From Histomonas meleagridis (taxonomy: Eukaryota; Parabasalia; Tritrichomonadida; Dientamoebidae), in the NCBI GenBank assembly GCA_020186115.1, contig WSYJ01000060.1, forward strand, positions 2,728,001 to 2,792,000: a stretch of DNA of 64,000 bases, in the 5' to 3' direction. Below, piece by piece: positions 31,134-41,419 of the stretch. Position numbers and translations under genes: made by a program. Every line of letters starts with the position of its first letter. The stretch's first letter is position 1. The notes below the pieces were generated by a model. The model was not told where the DNA came from. It did no database searches and saw nothing but the letters and a program-made list of their open reading frames with translations.

Positions 31134-33820
31134 ATGTCATCAGAAAGATTAAATGACGAAAAAATGGAAAATCAAAGTGAATTTGAAACAATTTTGTTTC
31201 TAAAACAGATAATCTTTAGTTTAAATGAAGTAAATTTTACACAATCAGCGAATACTATATTTAACAAATTCGATGAAAATTACCCAATTTCTTTTAATTT
31301 AATTATAAATCAAATGATATACACACAGTTTGTACTGAAAAATAACAACCCTGATATATATTTAAACTTTTTGAAAGAAATCAAAGCATTAGAAGAGAAA
31401 AATGGGAGCAAAATAAATATAATTGATGAATTTATAAGTTACCTTTTGTCCAAACAAATACAAGAAGCAAATTATCTTCTTTATTATATGAACAAACAAA
31501 AACTTTTTGAACCAAATCTTGAAGAAAACAAATCGAATCCATATTTTTCACATTACATGTCAAAAAAAGAAATTAAAGCATTAAAATTTAATAAATTTAT
31601 GAAACAAATACTTAAAAATTATGATGAACTATCAAAGAATGATTGGGAACTTCATAAGAAATTAATTGAAGAAGGAGTTAATCCAAATAAAATTGCAAAA
31701 ATAATTCGAAATGATGAAATCAAACAACTTCAAGAAATATCATCACAAACCAATTTTGATTTTAATCAATACATTAAACTATCTCCTTATGAAAGATGTT
31801 CTTTTGTTGGTTGGGAATATATAAAAGTTTCGTTAATTGATTATGCTGCATTTTTTGGATCTATTAAATGTTTTAAATATTTGCTTATGAATAATGCCGA
31901 TGTAAATAACACAGGCAAATATGCAGTTGCAGGTGGAAATGAAGAAATTATTCATTTATGTGTACAAAATCATTCATCATTTGAAGGTGCATATGAAACA
32001 GCAATAAAATTCCATCAAAATGATATCTTTAAATATCTTTATGAAAATAAATTCGAAAAAATCAAAAAATTAGAAACACTAAGTGGAGTATGTATTTGTT
32101 ATCATAATTATGAAATTTTTAATTTTCTACTTGAAGAAGGAATGAAAATAAACAACAATGTTATTAATAACGCAGCAAGATATGGTAACTTATATCTTGT
32201 TAAATATTTTCTGAAAGAAAATCAAATCCCTATAAATATTTTGGCTTTTTCCGCAAATTCAAATAATATTGAGCTTATTAAATATGTTTTAGAACATGAA
32301 GGAATTGATGTTAATGCTAAAAATATTTATTTGTTTTATTTGATATTTATTTTAATAATTTTATATTTCAAAATAATATTTGGAAATTATTTAATTTATT
32401 TGATACAGCACTTTTCCTTGCAGCACAAAATAATTATAAAGATATAGTTATTTTACTTATTAAACAAGAAGGAATTGATGTTAATGCTAAAAGTATTCAT
32501 TTATTTTATTTGAAATTTATTTTTATGATTTTATCTTTCTAAATAATATTTGGAATTTGTTAAAATTATTTGAAACAGCACTTATAAAAGCAACCGCATT
32601 TGGTTATACAGATATAGTTAAATTACTTCTTGAACATGAAGAAATTGATACAAATGCTGAAAATATTGAATAGTTTTATTTGAAATTTATTTTAATAATT
32701 TAATATTTCAAAATAATATTTGGAAATTATTTAATTTATTTCAAACAGCACTTTATGTTGCTTATCTATTTGGTTATACAGATATAATTAAATTACTTAT
32801 TGTGCATAAAGGAACTAAAATAAAAAAATTAGATGATTTATAATATTTGATACTTATTTTGATATTTTAATATTTATAAATAACATTTGGAAATTATATA
32901 AATTATTTTATACATTACTTATATGGGCATCTGAATTTAATCATATTGATATAGTTAAATTACTTCTTGAACAAAGATCAATTAATATCAATGAACAAGA
33001 TATTTATTTGTTTTGTTTAATATTTATTTTAATAAATTGATGTTTTAATAAAAATATTTGGAAATTAATTAAATTATTTAAAACAGCTATTATAAAAGCA
33101 TGTGAGGAAAATCACATAGAAATCGTTAAATTACTTCTTGAACAAGAAGAAATTGATATTAATGCTAAAGATATTATTTATTATAATAATTTTATATTTC
33201 AAAATAATATTTGGAAATTATTTAAATTATTCAGAACAGCACTTATTTTGGCATCTTCATGTGGTTATACAGAAATAGTTAAATTACTTCTTGAACAAAA
33301 AGGAATTGATATTAATGTTAAAGATATTTGTTTCGATTGTTTAAAGGCTGTTTTAATTATTTATTATTTCAAAGTAATATTTAGAAATATTTTATATTGT
33401 ATGATACGGCACTTATTGAAGCATCTGGATATGGTTATACAGAAATAGTTAAATTACTTCTTGAACAAGAAGGAATTGATATTAATGCTGTTAATATTTA
33501 TTTATTTTATTTTCTGTTTATTTTATTATTTTGATATATAAAAATAATACTTGAAAATAATTTAAATTATTTTATACAGCACTTATGTGGGCAGCTGAAG
33601 AAGGTTACATAGATATAGTAAAATTACTTCTTAAACAAAAAGACATAGATGTTAATGTTAAAAAAATTAATTTAGTTTATTGAATATTGATTAAAATAAT
33701 TTAACATTTTAAATTAATATTTAAGAATTTTTTATTTCACAATATACAGCACTTGAAATGGCATCTCTAAATGAACATACAGAAATAGTGAATTTGCTTC
33801 TTGAGTATAAAGGAAATTGA
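31134..33820 (+). CDS. DUF3447/ankyrin-repeat protein, repeats split by AT-rich inserts (locus D)
   Basis: The best preserved of the ankyrin loci. The start is the ATG at 31134; the frame upstream of it depends on a TTG. A helical N-terminal domain (about 200 residues) is followed by the DUF3447 region (LIDYAAFFGSIKCFKYLL, ADVNNTGKYAVAGGNEEIIHLC, AYETAIKFHQNDIFKYLYEN) and a first ankyrin region ending NAKNI at 32327. From there nine ankyrin blocks follow, starting at 32405, 32575, 32745, 32912, 33083, 33236, 33406, 33576 and 33746. The first eight are exactly 31 codons without stops; the ninth ends at a natural-looking TGA (33818). Between blocks are inserts of 77, 77, 77, 74, 78, 60, 77, 77 and 77 nt that carry stops or change frame, so a continuous protein requires their removal. 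Such proteins likely act by protein binding. Without splicing the product would stop at 32447. Confidence 0.7.
32328..33745 (+). repeat. 170-bp array: AT-rich insert plus ankyrin block, about nine units
   Basis: Unit starts (ACAGCACTT or variant) are spaced 170, 170, 167, 171, 153, 170, 170 and 170 bp. The insert has a shared pattern: TATTTGTTTTATTTG near the start, TTTATTTTAATAATTTGATA in the middle, AATATTTGGAAATTATTTAA later and TTATTTGAA just before the next ankyrin block. Because 170 is not a multiple of three, the ankyrin frame rotates from unit to unit. Confidence 0.9.
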
Positions 33821-33829
33821 ACATTTGGA

Positions 33830-34390
33830 TAGACAATTTTTAAACATTATTTGTAAATTTTTAAATCAACTTATGAGACAAAACTTTCATATCAGCTCAA
33901 ACAATCAAATACAATTTAGATTTTAATGATATTTAAATATAACCAAATATGTTTTATGTAGAGATGTTTAATCAATTTTTTTGATCATAATTGCTCTTTT
34001 ATTAGACTTCATTTACAAGATCCTGTTCTAAAAGTGGCACTTATTCAACTCCTATCGTTAGGGGCACCTTGCCCAAAAGAAAAAACACTATAAGCTTTTT
34101 GATGAGATAAGTATACTTTAGACTTGATTTTGATTTCAGCATAATATAAATCCAAATTCTTGCTTTGTATGAAATCACATGAACAATATAAAACCACATG
34201 AATCAAAATTTCAAATAAAATAAAATAAAAGTAAAAAAAAAAAAAAAAAAAAAATTACCTAAATATATATTAATTGTTTTGTGATTATATTTCGGAATTC
34301 ATATTTTAATACTGAATATAAAGATCTCGAAACAGATTTCGGTAATCATCATAAATTCAAACGGTTACTCAATTAATTAACGGTCATCAT
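33830..34390. other. Intergenic region with poly(A) tract
   Basis: A 22-nt A run at 34233-34254 is present. AACGGTTAC near 34360 and AACGGTC at 34379-34385 precede the VPS9 gene and are Myb-like. No gene is seen. Confidence 0.4.
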
Positions 34391-36223
34391 ATGATCAATG
34401 CTTTGGATTTAATTAATGAAGCAGTAAAAAACAGAATTTGTCAAATTGAATGTGAATACAAGCTAATGACCGGACAGGTTAGTGCAATGTCGCTATTGAA
34501 AAATGTTGAAGAAAATGAAATCAATATTTTAATTTTTAAAATCAGAATATTCTCAATATTACACCAAATGTATGTGGCTTACTTGGAAGAGCTAAGCAAA
34601 GTATATCTAAAAGTATGTCCCATGAAAGCAGCAGTTTCATGTCATATCTTTGTAATGAGCAAGTTTCCTCTTTCAAAATATCTTGACGAAATCTACGGCC
34701 ACCAAATTGCTGCTAAAGAGTTAATGGGCGTTGGTACATTTGATAGTGAATCATCAATTGAAGATCTCATGAAAATGCTTTCTTATCTATTTCCTTATGA
34801 CATAATTTTTCCTCTTTTTTCCAACGACTCATCCTTCATAACATCGATATTAAAAATTGCAATACAATACAATCCAGCCAATCACAAACAATCAGTTTTT
34901 CAAATTCATAATCTTCTCAAGCCACAGAAACTCGAAAAGAATGCTTCCATAGCCATCAGCGAAATGATTCTTTCTTTTTTTACATTCAATACCATGCGTA
35001 AATCCTTTTCTAATCCACTTGCTGATTTCCAATTTACCGAAAACTGTCGACTTTTAGTTAATGACAAACTTACCTCTCTTAAAATCAAAGAAGAATTCCT
35101 AACTCGCATATCCAAGAACAAAAATTCCGATGCTAAATTTAATTTTAATTTCAAAGATCTTCCAAACTCATCCTCCCTACCTCCTCTCTTTGACGACGAT
35201 GATTCGTTCATCATCCCTGCTATTCGCCACGTCATCCTCGAGCTCCGGAAGCTGACAACGCAGCCGACGGTTACATTGATGACTAACGTTCTCCTCAATG
35301 CCGTTGAGTATCTCAACTCAGTTCTGTCTGTTGATAACTCACCGATTGGCGCTGATGAAAGTTTTCAGTTCTTTGTAGCTGCTCTTTCCGAAGCGCGTAT
35401 ATATATTTTGCCATCAATAATTTTTATTCTTGAAAATTATTCTATCAATTCTCTTAAAACATCAAAAACAAATTTCTTGGTTACACAACTTGGAATCTCA
35501 TATGAGTTCATACAAACAAGACCTCTAAGAGTACCTCCATATCTTTTATTCCCATTTAAGTCAAGCGAGATTGAAGACATAATACTTGAATCAGAAGAAG
35601 AAATAGAACTCCCCGGATTTGAAGTGTATGCGTTCCCTTCCTTCTTGAGTAATCCTTTCCCTGCGCTCATATATTACACTGGAGACATGACAAAGTCGGC
35701 GCCCGTTTACAGGTTCAGATCTGTTCAATCGTTTACGAAAAAGACCTTGTCGACGGTTGTTCAGAATTTCCAAGCGATACCGACGATACGGGGAACGTTA
35801 ATGCACATCCAAGCAGAAGAAATGAAAGAAAAAGAAATGATATTAATCGACATCTCTAAGTTTGTGGATCTTATCGAAGACGTTAACTTGTTTTCAAATT
35901 TGATTTTAATGACATATAATCGATTTAGGAAATTTCGAATCTCAATGCTTCCTGAAATGTTACGGAATTTTGAAGAGCTTTGGAGAGTGAATCCATTAAT
36001 TGACACTAAATGCTTTCTATATGAGAAAGTTCTTGTGATACAAAAGGTGCTTTTGGACAAAGGAATTTTACCAAAAACGCATCCAACAAGCGGAGTGATC
36101 GACAAGGAAACAGTCGCAGCAATAAAGAGAACAGTCGGAGGATTTAAGGGAAACGACTTTTATATTGACCCGCGAATTTATTCGTATCTATGTAAGCTGA
36201 GAGAAAAAAAGTCAAAGAATTAA
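34391..36223 (+). CDS. VPS9-domain protein (candidate Rab5-type GEF)
   Basis: 610 residues from the ATG at 34391. A helical N-terminal region precedes the VPS9 core at about residues 285-375: a helical bundle (IIPAIRHVILELRKLTTQ, LNAVEYLNSVLSVDNSPI), then GADESFQFFVAALSEARIYILPSIIFILENYS, which matches the conserved GAD(D/E)xxP segment of VPS9 proteins, and a following helix (LVTQLGISYEFIQTRP). VPS9 domains catalyse nucleotide exchange on Rab5-subfamily GTPases in endocytosis. The C-terminal 230 residues are of unknown fold. Bases 35160-35340 are noticeably more GC-rich than the rest of the gene. A Rab-like gene and a TBC-GAP gene lie within 8 kb, but no operon exists. Confidence 0.75.
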   Translation: MINALDLINEAVKNRICQIECEYKLMTGQVSAMSLLKNVEENEINILIFKIRIFSILHQMYVAYLEELSKVYLKVCPMKAAVSCHIFVMSKFPLSKYLDEIYGHQIAAKELMGVGTFDSESSIEDLMKMLSYLFPYDIIFPLFSNDSSFITSILKIAIQYNPANHKQSVFQIHNLLKPQKLEKNASIAISEMILSFFTFNTMRKSFSNPLADFQFTENCRLLVNDKLTSLKIKEEFLTRISKNKNSDAKFNFNFKDLPNSSSLPPLFDDDDSFIIPAIRHVILELRKLTTQPTVTLMTNVLLNAVEYLNSVLSVDNSPIGADESFQFFVAALSEARIYILPSIIFILENYSINSLKTSKTNFLVTQLGISYEFIQTRPLRVPPYLLFPFKSSEIEDIILESEEEIELPGFEVYAFPSFLSNPFPALIYYTGDMTKSAPVYRFRSVQSFTKKTLSTVVQNFQAIPTIRGTLMHIQAEEMKEKEMILIDISKFVDLIEDVNLFSNLILMTYNRFRKFRISMLPEMLRNFEELWRVNPLIDTKCFLYEKVLVIQKVLLDKGILPKTHPTSGVIDKETVAAIKRTVGGFKGNDFYIDPRIYSYLCKLREKKSKN

Positions 36224-36593
36224 CTTATGATGTTCTTAAATGTAATTTCCTTTTTTATTATTTTTGTATTGTTTGACTTAAGTTTTTATTTTTAAACTCA
36301 TTTAAAACTTTGCATTTGAAATTATTTAAATAGAACTTGGAATTATTTGAATTAGATATTTAATATTGGGTATGTTCATGTGATATTCTGCTATTTTATG
36401 AATTAAATGAGTTCTTTGGTTAGAAACAATTGAACAAGAAGATCACTTCACACGCGTAAATGATATGTTAACTTTTTGTATTATTTTTTCGGTTGGCCAA
36501 GAATTGAATGCTTCATTTCCAAAAATTTTGCATTCAAATTCTCTTGCTTTGCTGTGCAAAAAAGAGAGCATTTGAATTAACTCTCAAATGATA

Positions 36594-36598
36594 TCATT
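36594..36598 (+). promoter_or_regulatory. Initiator TCATT of eS27 gene
   Basis: TCATTATTTATTAATG: the initiator matches the trichomonad consensus and lies 8 nt before the ATG at 36607, the classic short 5' leader. Confidence 0.5.
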
Positions 36599-36606
36599 AT
36601 TTATTA

Positions 36607-36864
36607 ATGTCTACTCTCGATTGTGACATACTCCATCCTACTGTTGAGCAAGAAATGCATACAAACAAGAAGAAGACACTCATTCCAAACCCTCGCTCAG
36701 AATTCCTTTCTCTTCGTTGCCCAAGCTGCATGAACATCACAACAGCCTTCTCACACTCAAACACTCCCGTCATCTGCGAAGAATGTGGTGTTACCCTTGC
36801 ATATCCTACTGGAGGCCGCATTAAGCTTGGCGAAAATGTCGAATGCCGCTCAAAGATCAATTAA
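36607..36864 (+). CDS. 40S ribosomal protein eS27
   Basis: 85 residues. A four-cysteine zinc finger is formed by C38-x2-C41 (RCPSC) and C57-x2-C60 (ICEEC), with the family segment ITTAFSHSNTPVIC between them and YPTGGRIKLGE after it. Length equals that of other eukaryotic eS27 proteins. It sits on the small ribosomal subunit. The stop is TAAA, and it has a good initiator just upstream. Confidence 0.95.
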   Translation: MSTLDCDILHPTVEQEMHTNKKKTLIPNPRSEFLSLRCPSCMNITTAFSHSNTPVICEECGVTLAYPTGGRIKLGENVECRSKIN

Positions 36865-36984
36865 ATTTTCGAATTTAAATTTATTTAAATAAAAATAATA
36901 AAAAAAATTGCATTTTATTCATGTGTATTTTTTCAAAATAAATAAAAATAAATTCATACAAATATTTAATAAAGCCGCATATTA

Positions 36985-38142
36985 TTAAAATATATTACTA
37001 TTTGTGGCAACGATTAATTCTATTTCCTCATTTCTGTCGATCTTTTTTACTTCTTTCATCTGCTTTTTTGGCGGTATAATTCTTCTTCTTCCATTAGCTC
37101 CAGGGTTAACAATTAATGCGTTTGGATGTCTTCTTTCAACATTTTCTTCTTTTTCATTAAGTTTCATCATTTTTATTCCTTTTATTTCTCCTGAAAATGG
37201 TTTTGTTATTTGATGATTTTGATGTTCTTTACTAATTAAATGATTTGGAGCAAATACTTTTCTATTTATATCATTTTGTTCTTGTGTTAATCTTTTTCCA
37301 GTTATTTGTAAATCCAAATTAACTTTAGTTTTTGTTCGCGGAGAAATAATTTGTACTTTTGTGCGTTTTATATTACTTTTAGGTCGAACCTGGTGATGCA
37401 GTGGTGGATTCAGATGCGTATGTTGATGTTGATCAAGGCGAAGAAGTAAATCATAGTCATCAGGTGATAGTTCCCGTGTCATTAAATCACGAATTTCTTC
37501 TTGTGTAAGTGGAGGTGGTGTATCTGGTGGTGGCTTTTTTGGCGGAGGATTTAAGCCAAGAACATCAAGAGGCTGGCGACACAAAGGACAGGTGGCTTGT
37601 TCGCCATAGGCTTTACGTGAATCAATCCAAGCTTTTACACATTTACGATGGAAATTTCCTCCACATCCTCGACGACACCATGCAATCTTATTTTTATCAC
37701 AATCTTTGAGGGAATCATAACATATAGGACAAACATCTTCGTCACCAATTGGTAATCTTTTAACTTTAGACTTTCCAGATTTTGTTCTGTAAAGAGGTTG
37801 AGGTTTAACAGTGGCAATTCGTCTTACCCGACCATTGAGAACATTATCAATTTCATAGTCAGTGAGAGATTTTTGCCAAAGAATATCATTTTCTTTAGGA
37901 ACTCCAAAATAACGGATCATAACATAGAGGATATGAATACATATTTCATGGTCATTACAGGTGCATATTTGATTTGTTCCTATACTAACTGTAAATGATT
38001 CTTTTTTATTTTCAATTGGTTTAACAATAAATTTTGAGGGTCCTTTTGGATCAATAATAAATCTAACTCTTTGTTCTGCAATTTCGTTGATTCTTTCTTG
38101 GACAATTTGACTCGGTTTTGATATGTAATTCGATGCTCTCAT
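36985..38142 (-). CDS. SWIM and RING-H2 zinc-finger protein, probable E3 ubiquitin ligase
   Basis: 385 residues from the ATG at 38142. The SWIM motif is C60-x-C62-x5-C68-x-H70 (ICTCNDHEICIH). The RING-type finger runs from C138 (CPICYDSL) through C156, C160, H165 (NFHRKC) and C168 to C185-x2-C188 (CPLC). This order is that of MEX/ZSWIM2-type ubiquitin ligases. The rest of the C-terminus is basic, Pro-rich and likely disordered. AACGTT at 38152-38157 lies 10 nt upstream. It is divergently arranged with the MED13-like gene. Confidence 0.88.
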   Translation of the reverse strand: MRASNYISKPSQIVQERINEIAEQRVRFIIDPKGPSKFIVKPIENKKESFTVSIGTNQICTCNDHEICIHILYVMIRYFGVPKENDILWQKSLTDYEIDNVLNGRVRRIATVKPQPLYRTKSGKSKVKRLPIGDEDVCPICYDSLKDCDKNKIAWCRRGCGGNFHRKCVKAWIDSRKAYGEQATCPLCRQPLDVLGLNPPPKKPPPDTPPPLTQEEIRDLMTRELSPDDYDLLLRLDQHQHTHLNPPLHHQVRPKSNIKRTKVQIISPRTKTKVNLDLQITGKRLTQEQNDINRKVFAPNHLISKEHQNHQITKPFSGEIKGIKMMKLNEKEENVERRHPNALIVNPGANGRRRIIPPKKQMKEVKKIDRNEEIELIVATNSNIF

Positions 38143-38174
38143 GTTGATTTAAACGTTCGTTTTTAACGTAAAAT

Positions 38175-38179
38175 TCATA
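38175..38179 (+). promoter_or_regulatory. Initiator-like TCATA
   Basis: It matches the initiator consensus and precedes an ATG at 38187 by 7 nt, which suggests that transcription of the MED13-like gene starts here. The ATG at 38187 is in another frame from the main coding region (see the gene entry). Confidence 0.45.
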
Positions 38180-38245
38180 CAACGACATGTCGTGGAGATT
38201 GTATGAGGTGATTCAAAAAGTGAAGAATCCAATTGAAAAGTGGAA

Positions 38246-40534
38246 ATGGAAAATGGCCAATGGAATCTTACAAGCACATCACAGAATAGAATTGCTGTTA
38301 TTATATTCCAATTTGTGCCAAATATAACTGGTGTCCGGAAAAAGGATGAAGATTATAGATTACTTGCTTTTTCACATCTTCTTGCAAATTCAGAAATTCC
38401 TTCTATATACTTACCTCAAACTCCCTCTTATTATCCACTAAAATCAGATAACCCAATTGTTGTTAGTTTTGATCTTTTTCAAAAATATCAAAATTTCCCA
38501 ATACCAAATTATTTAGATAGCTCAACTTTTACGTGGAACATTGGCATGCATTTCCCACCTGATATTGTTAATGATTTTCAGCGTTCATTAAATTTGTATT
38601 TATATTATTTATATTTTGACTTAAAACCTATTTACTTTTCCTCTTTTTTACTTTTCAGGGGAACCAATGGGATAGGTGTTCCATTTATTTTCAAACAAAT
38701 TCCCATTTTTAAAGGAATTAATTTATGTTATCGAACAATAATTCACAACAAAATTGATATCCAATTTGAATGTAACGATGTCAAATCTGGTAGTTACATT
38801 TTAATATCTCCATATGATGATCCCTTTTATGTTGTCGAATCAAGCAAAGACAAGATCGTTGTTCTTGATGTAACCTTCAAACGATTTGAGTTTGTTCGGT
38901 CACAAATTCAATTTTTCGTGCTTCTTCATCCATCCCAAACACTTACTGAAATTTTCATACAAGAACTTGTTCTTTCTTCTAAGCAACAAGACTTCAGTAA
39001 GTTTAACTTTCTTTGCGACTTCAGATTCTTCACGCCACCAAAAAAGCCAACGCAAGTCACATCATATATTAATTCTAATACTTCTTTATCATTTAAAGAT
39101 ATTCTTAATGAAGAAATCACTGATGAAACTATACTTGAAAAAGTCTTTTATTCACTTGGAGAACATCCAATAATGCCATCCACAAAGCACAATATACAAA
39201 TTAAGAGGCAACAAAACCTTACGTTTTATGAGTTACTAACAAAGAAGTCATGTGTTATTGCGCCGTTTTTCACTCGAAATTTAACCGGAATTACTGATAC
39301 CAATTTTTTAAAATTGGGAATTCCATTTTTAGTTGTTCGACAAGGTGACCGACTCATTGAAGTTTCAGCAGACAAGATCATTGGTAATTGGGATTCAATG
39401 AAATATTTGCCTATTTCTGGAAAAAAATCTGTTTATTATGTTATCTTTGCAGAGTTGTCGAATAAAACAAGTTCGATAAAGAACTTTATGAGACAACTTG
39501 CGCATTATTATTCGAAATATGGATTTGGCGAATTAAAAGAATTTCCGCGAAACCAAAATTTGTATACCTCTCAATCGAAAGAACTTTTTAATACAATTTC
39601 GACTTTTTGTAAGGAAAATAAATCCATTGAATTTTCAAAGTACCAAACGGTTGGAATTTACATCAACAATTCTTATGACATTCGACTTGATCAATTTCAC
39701 ATGAATTTCTTTTATATTAATAGTTCAATGATTCATTTTTTTGCTTCAAAAAAAATCAAATCTTTAGCATTTATGCTTTATTCAAGAATTCGATTATATT
39801 TCGAACATCCAGAAGGATTTATTAACCTTCAAAGTGTAAACAAGACAGACATTAAAATAGATAATATGTTCTTCGGGTTTAGATATCAGCCAATATTCAT
39901 ATTAAAAAGACAAAATGAAAATGTGCTTAAAATGAGCGTTTGTTGGGACACAGAAACGAAGGTTTCGATTTGGATGGATGACATTGGCTCTGTGTTATCG
40001 AAGTTTAACGTGAATGACGTCGTACAAATGGATAATGTCTTCGACGAACTGAGAAATAAATATTCCAATATTAAAATTGAAATTACATTGTTCGTTTTGG
40101 GTGAGGGGATAACGCATGATAACGTCGCGTCCTTCTCGAGATTAAACTTTGTTAAAGTGTTTACGATATCGCCAGCTTTGCATGTTCAGATAAATACAAA
40201 AATTAATACTAATGACGATATTTGTCTGATAACTCAACACGAGCAAGCACTCCCTACCACCGGGTACTTGGAAAAGCCTTTGGCTTCTTGCTTCGTTGTT
40301 GCTAAAAATCATCAGCCTTATATAGTTTCTTATTACTTGCCAAAAAGTGGTGAAGACCCAAATAAGATATTGTTGTCGTCGGTAAGAGAACTTTCGCATT
40401 TGTCTTGGTTGTCGGTAATGCCAAATTATACCAACAGAACGACTTCTTTCCCGCCGCACTTGGCAAACCTTATCGTCCATTCTTCAAAACTTAATTTCTA
40501 TTCAAATTTCAGCTTTTTGAATGATTTTGAATAA
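38246..40534 (+). CDS. MED13-like Mediator kinase-module subunit
   Basis: 762 residues if translation starts at the ATG at 38246; the frame just upstream is entered only by GTG. The C-terminus carries the MED13 signature: YLEKPLASCFVVA, then ELSHLSWLSVMP, NRTTSFPPHLANLIV, matching the SW-L-P-x-R-x-x-P-x-H ending of MED13. Upstream, VCWDTETKVSIWMDDIGSVL fits the segment near the PIWI-like MED13_C domain. MED13 links the CDK8 kinase module to core Mediator in RNA polymerase II regulation. The protein is much shorter than animal MED13. An ATG at 38187 with a good initiator opens a different frame (MSWRLYEVIQKVKNPIEKWKW); one missing A near 38244 would join it in frame, adding about 20 residues. 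Confidence 0.7.
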   Translation: MENGQWNLTSTSQNRIAVIIFQFVPNITGVRKKDEDYRLLAFSHLLANSEIPSIYLPQTPSYYPLKSDNPIVVSFDLFQKYQNFPIPNYLDSSTFTWNIGMHFPPDIVNDFQRSLNLYLYYLYFDLKPIYFSSFLLFRGTNGIGVPFIFKQIPIFKGINLCYRTIIHNKIDIQFECNDVKSGSYILISPYDDPFYVVESSKDKIVVLDVTFKRFEFVRSQIQFFVLLHPSQTLTEIFIQELVLSSKQQDFSKFNFLCDFRFFTPPKKPTQVTSYINSNTSLSFKDILNEEITDETILEKVFYSLGEHPIMPSTKHNIQIKRQQNLTFYELLTKKSCVIAPFFTRNLTGITDTNFLKLGIPFLVVRQGDRLIEVSADKIIGNWDSMKYLPISGKKSVYYVIFAELSNKTSSIKNFMRQLAHYYSKYGFGELKEFPRNQNLYTSQSKELFNTISTFCKENKSIEFSKYQTVGIYINNSYDIRLDQFHMNFFYINSSMIHFFASKKIKSLAFMLYSRIRLYFEHPEGFINLQSVNKTDIKIDNMFFGFRYQPIFILKRQNENVLKMSVCWDTETKVSIWMDDIGSVLSKFNVNDVVQMDNVFDELRNKYSNIKIEITLFVLGEGITHDNVASFSRLNFVKVFTISPALHVQINTKINTNDDICLITQHEQALPTTGYLEKPLASCFVVAKNHQPYIVSYYLPKSGEDPNKILLSSVRELSHLSWLSVMPNYTNRTTSFPPHLANLIVHSSKLNFYSNFSFLNDFE

Positions 40535-40843
40535 ACTTTTTGGATACTTTACGATGCTGAAAGCAAAAAAGCAGAAATAATATCATTCATTGTTAATAAA
40601 CATTATATAAATAAATTTTTTGAATTATTCTATTTTATTCTTTGCGTAATTTATCTAGTTATTGTTATTTAATGATATTGTATTATATTGTGTTTATATT
40701 CAAAATATCATTGAGAAAATCAATTAATGTTTCATGTGATTTTTTATTAAAAATTTGATTATTTACATTAAGTGAGCTTCAAACGGCAAAGAGATAACAA
40801 ATTTCTAAAATTTAACATAATCAAATATTAATTTTTTTCAGCA
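40535..40843. other. Convergent intergenic region
   Basis: AT-rich 3' flanks of the MED13-like and Rab-like genes, with no feature visible. Confidence 0.4.
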
Positions 40844-41419
40844 TTATGATATATTACACATCCTACCGTTGTTATTTGGTTCTGGCCTTTGTTCGTTTTT
40901 GTGTTTTAGAAGCAATTTTTTGACTAATGTTGCAAATACTTCATTAATGTTAATATTTTTAAGTGCTGACGTTTCATAAAAAATAAGGTTCTTGCTTTTG
41001 CTGAGTTCTATTCCTTCTTCAATTGAAATTTCTCGCATGTCATCAAGATCGCATTTTGATCCAATAAGAATTATGATAACTCCATTTCCAGCTTCTTTAG
41101 AAATAAGATTTAGCCAATATGAGATAGCTTGAAATGTAGTTCTTCTTGTAATATCGTAGAGAAGAATTACTCCTTTTGCATCGTTATACGATTGAGATTT
41201 GATGTACACATGTTTTTCTTGTCCATTCATATCCCAAATTCGTACTTTTATGTGTTTACCTTCGATTTCTAAATCTTTCTTTATAAAATCAGGTTGAATT
41301 GTATAAATAAATTGATCTCCAAATGTATCTTTATGAAGACGCATCATAAAGCTGGTTTTGCCAACTGCGCTTTCACCTGCTAAAGAGATTTCACAACAAA
41401 AATCTGTTTCTTCTTCCAT
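40844..41419 (-). CDS. Rab-family small GTPase with atypical motifs
   Basis: 191 residues from the ATG at 41419. G1 is GESAVGKTS (15-23), the switch I region contains YTIQPDF, and G5 is ETSALK (149-154). G3 is WDMNGQE (62-68): the DxxG and catalytic Gln are kept, but the usual AGQ alanine is Asn. G4 is SKCD (121-124) instead of NKxD, which should weaken guanine binding or specificity. The C-terminus is CNIS, a single-cysteine CaaX-type box, rather than the double cysteine of most Rabs. It is likely a membrane-trafficking switch. Trichomonads have very large Rab families. Confidence 0.88.
   Translation of the reverse strand: MEEETDFCCEISLAGESAVGKTSFMMRLHKDTFGDQFIYTIQPDFIKKDLEIEGKHIKVRIWDMNGQEKHVYIKSQSYNDAKGVILLYDITRRTTFQAISYWLNLISKEAGNGVIIILIGSKCDLDDMREISIEEGIELSKSKNLIFYETSALKNININEVFATLVKKLLLKHKNEQRPEPNNNGRMCNIS

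Noticed and set aside
33248-33448. Short open frame in the ankyrin array as a separate gene
   Set aside because: It is one ankyrin block read into the following insert by chance.
32328-33745. CRISPR-like regular array
   Set aside because: The 170-bp unit is mostly protein-coding ankyrin sequence in a eukaryotic context; there are no short identical repeats with unique spacers.
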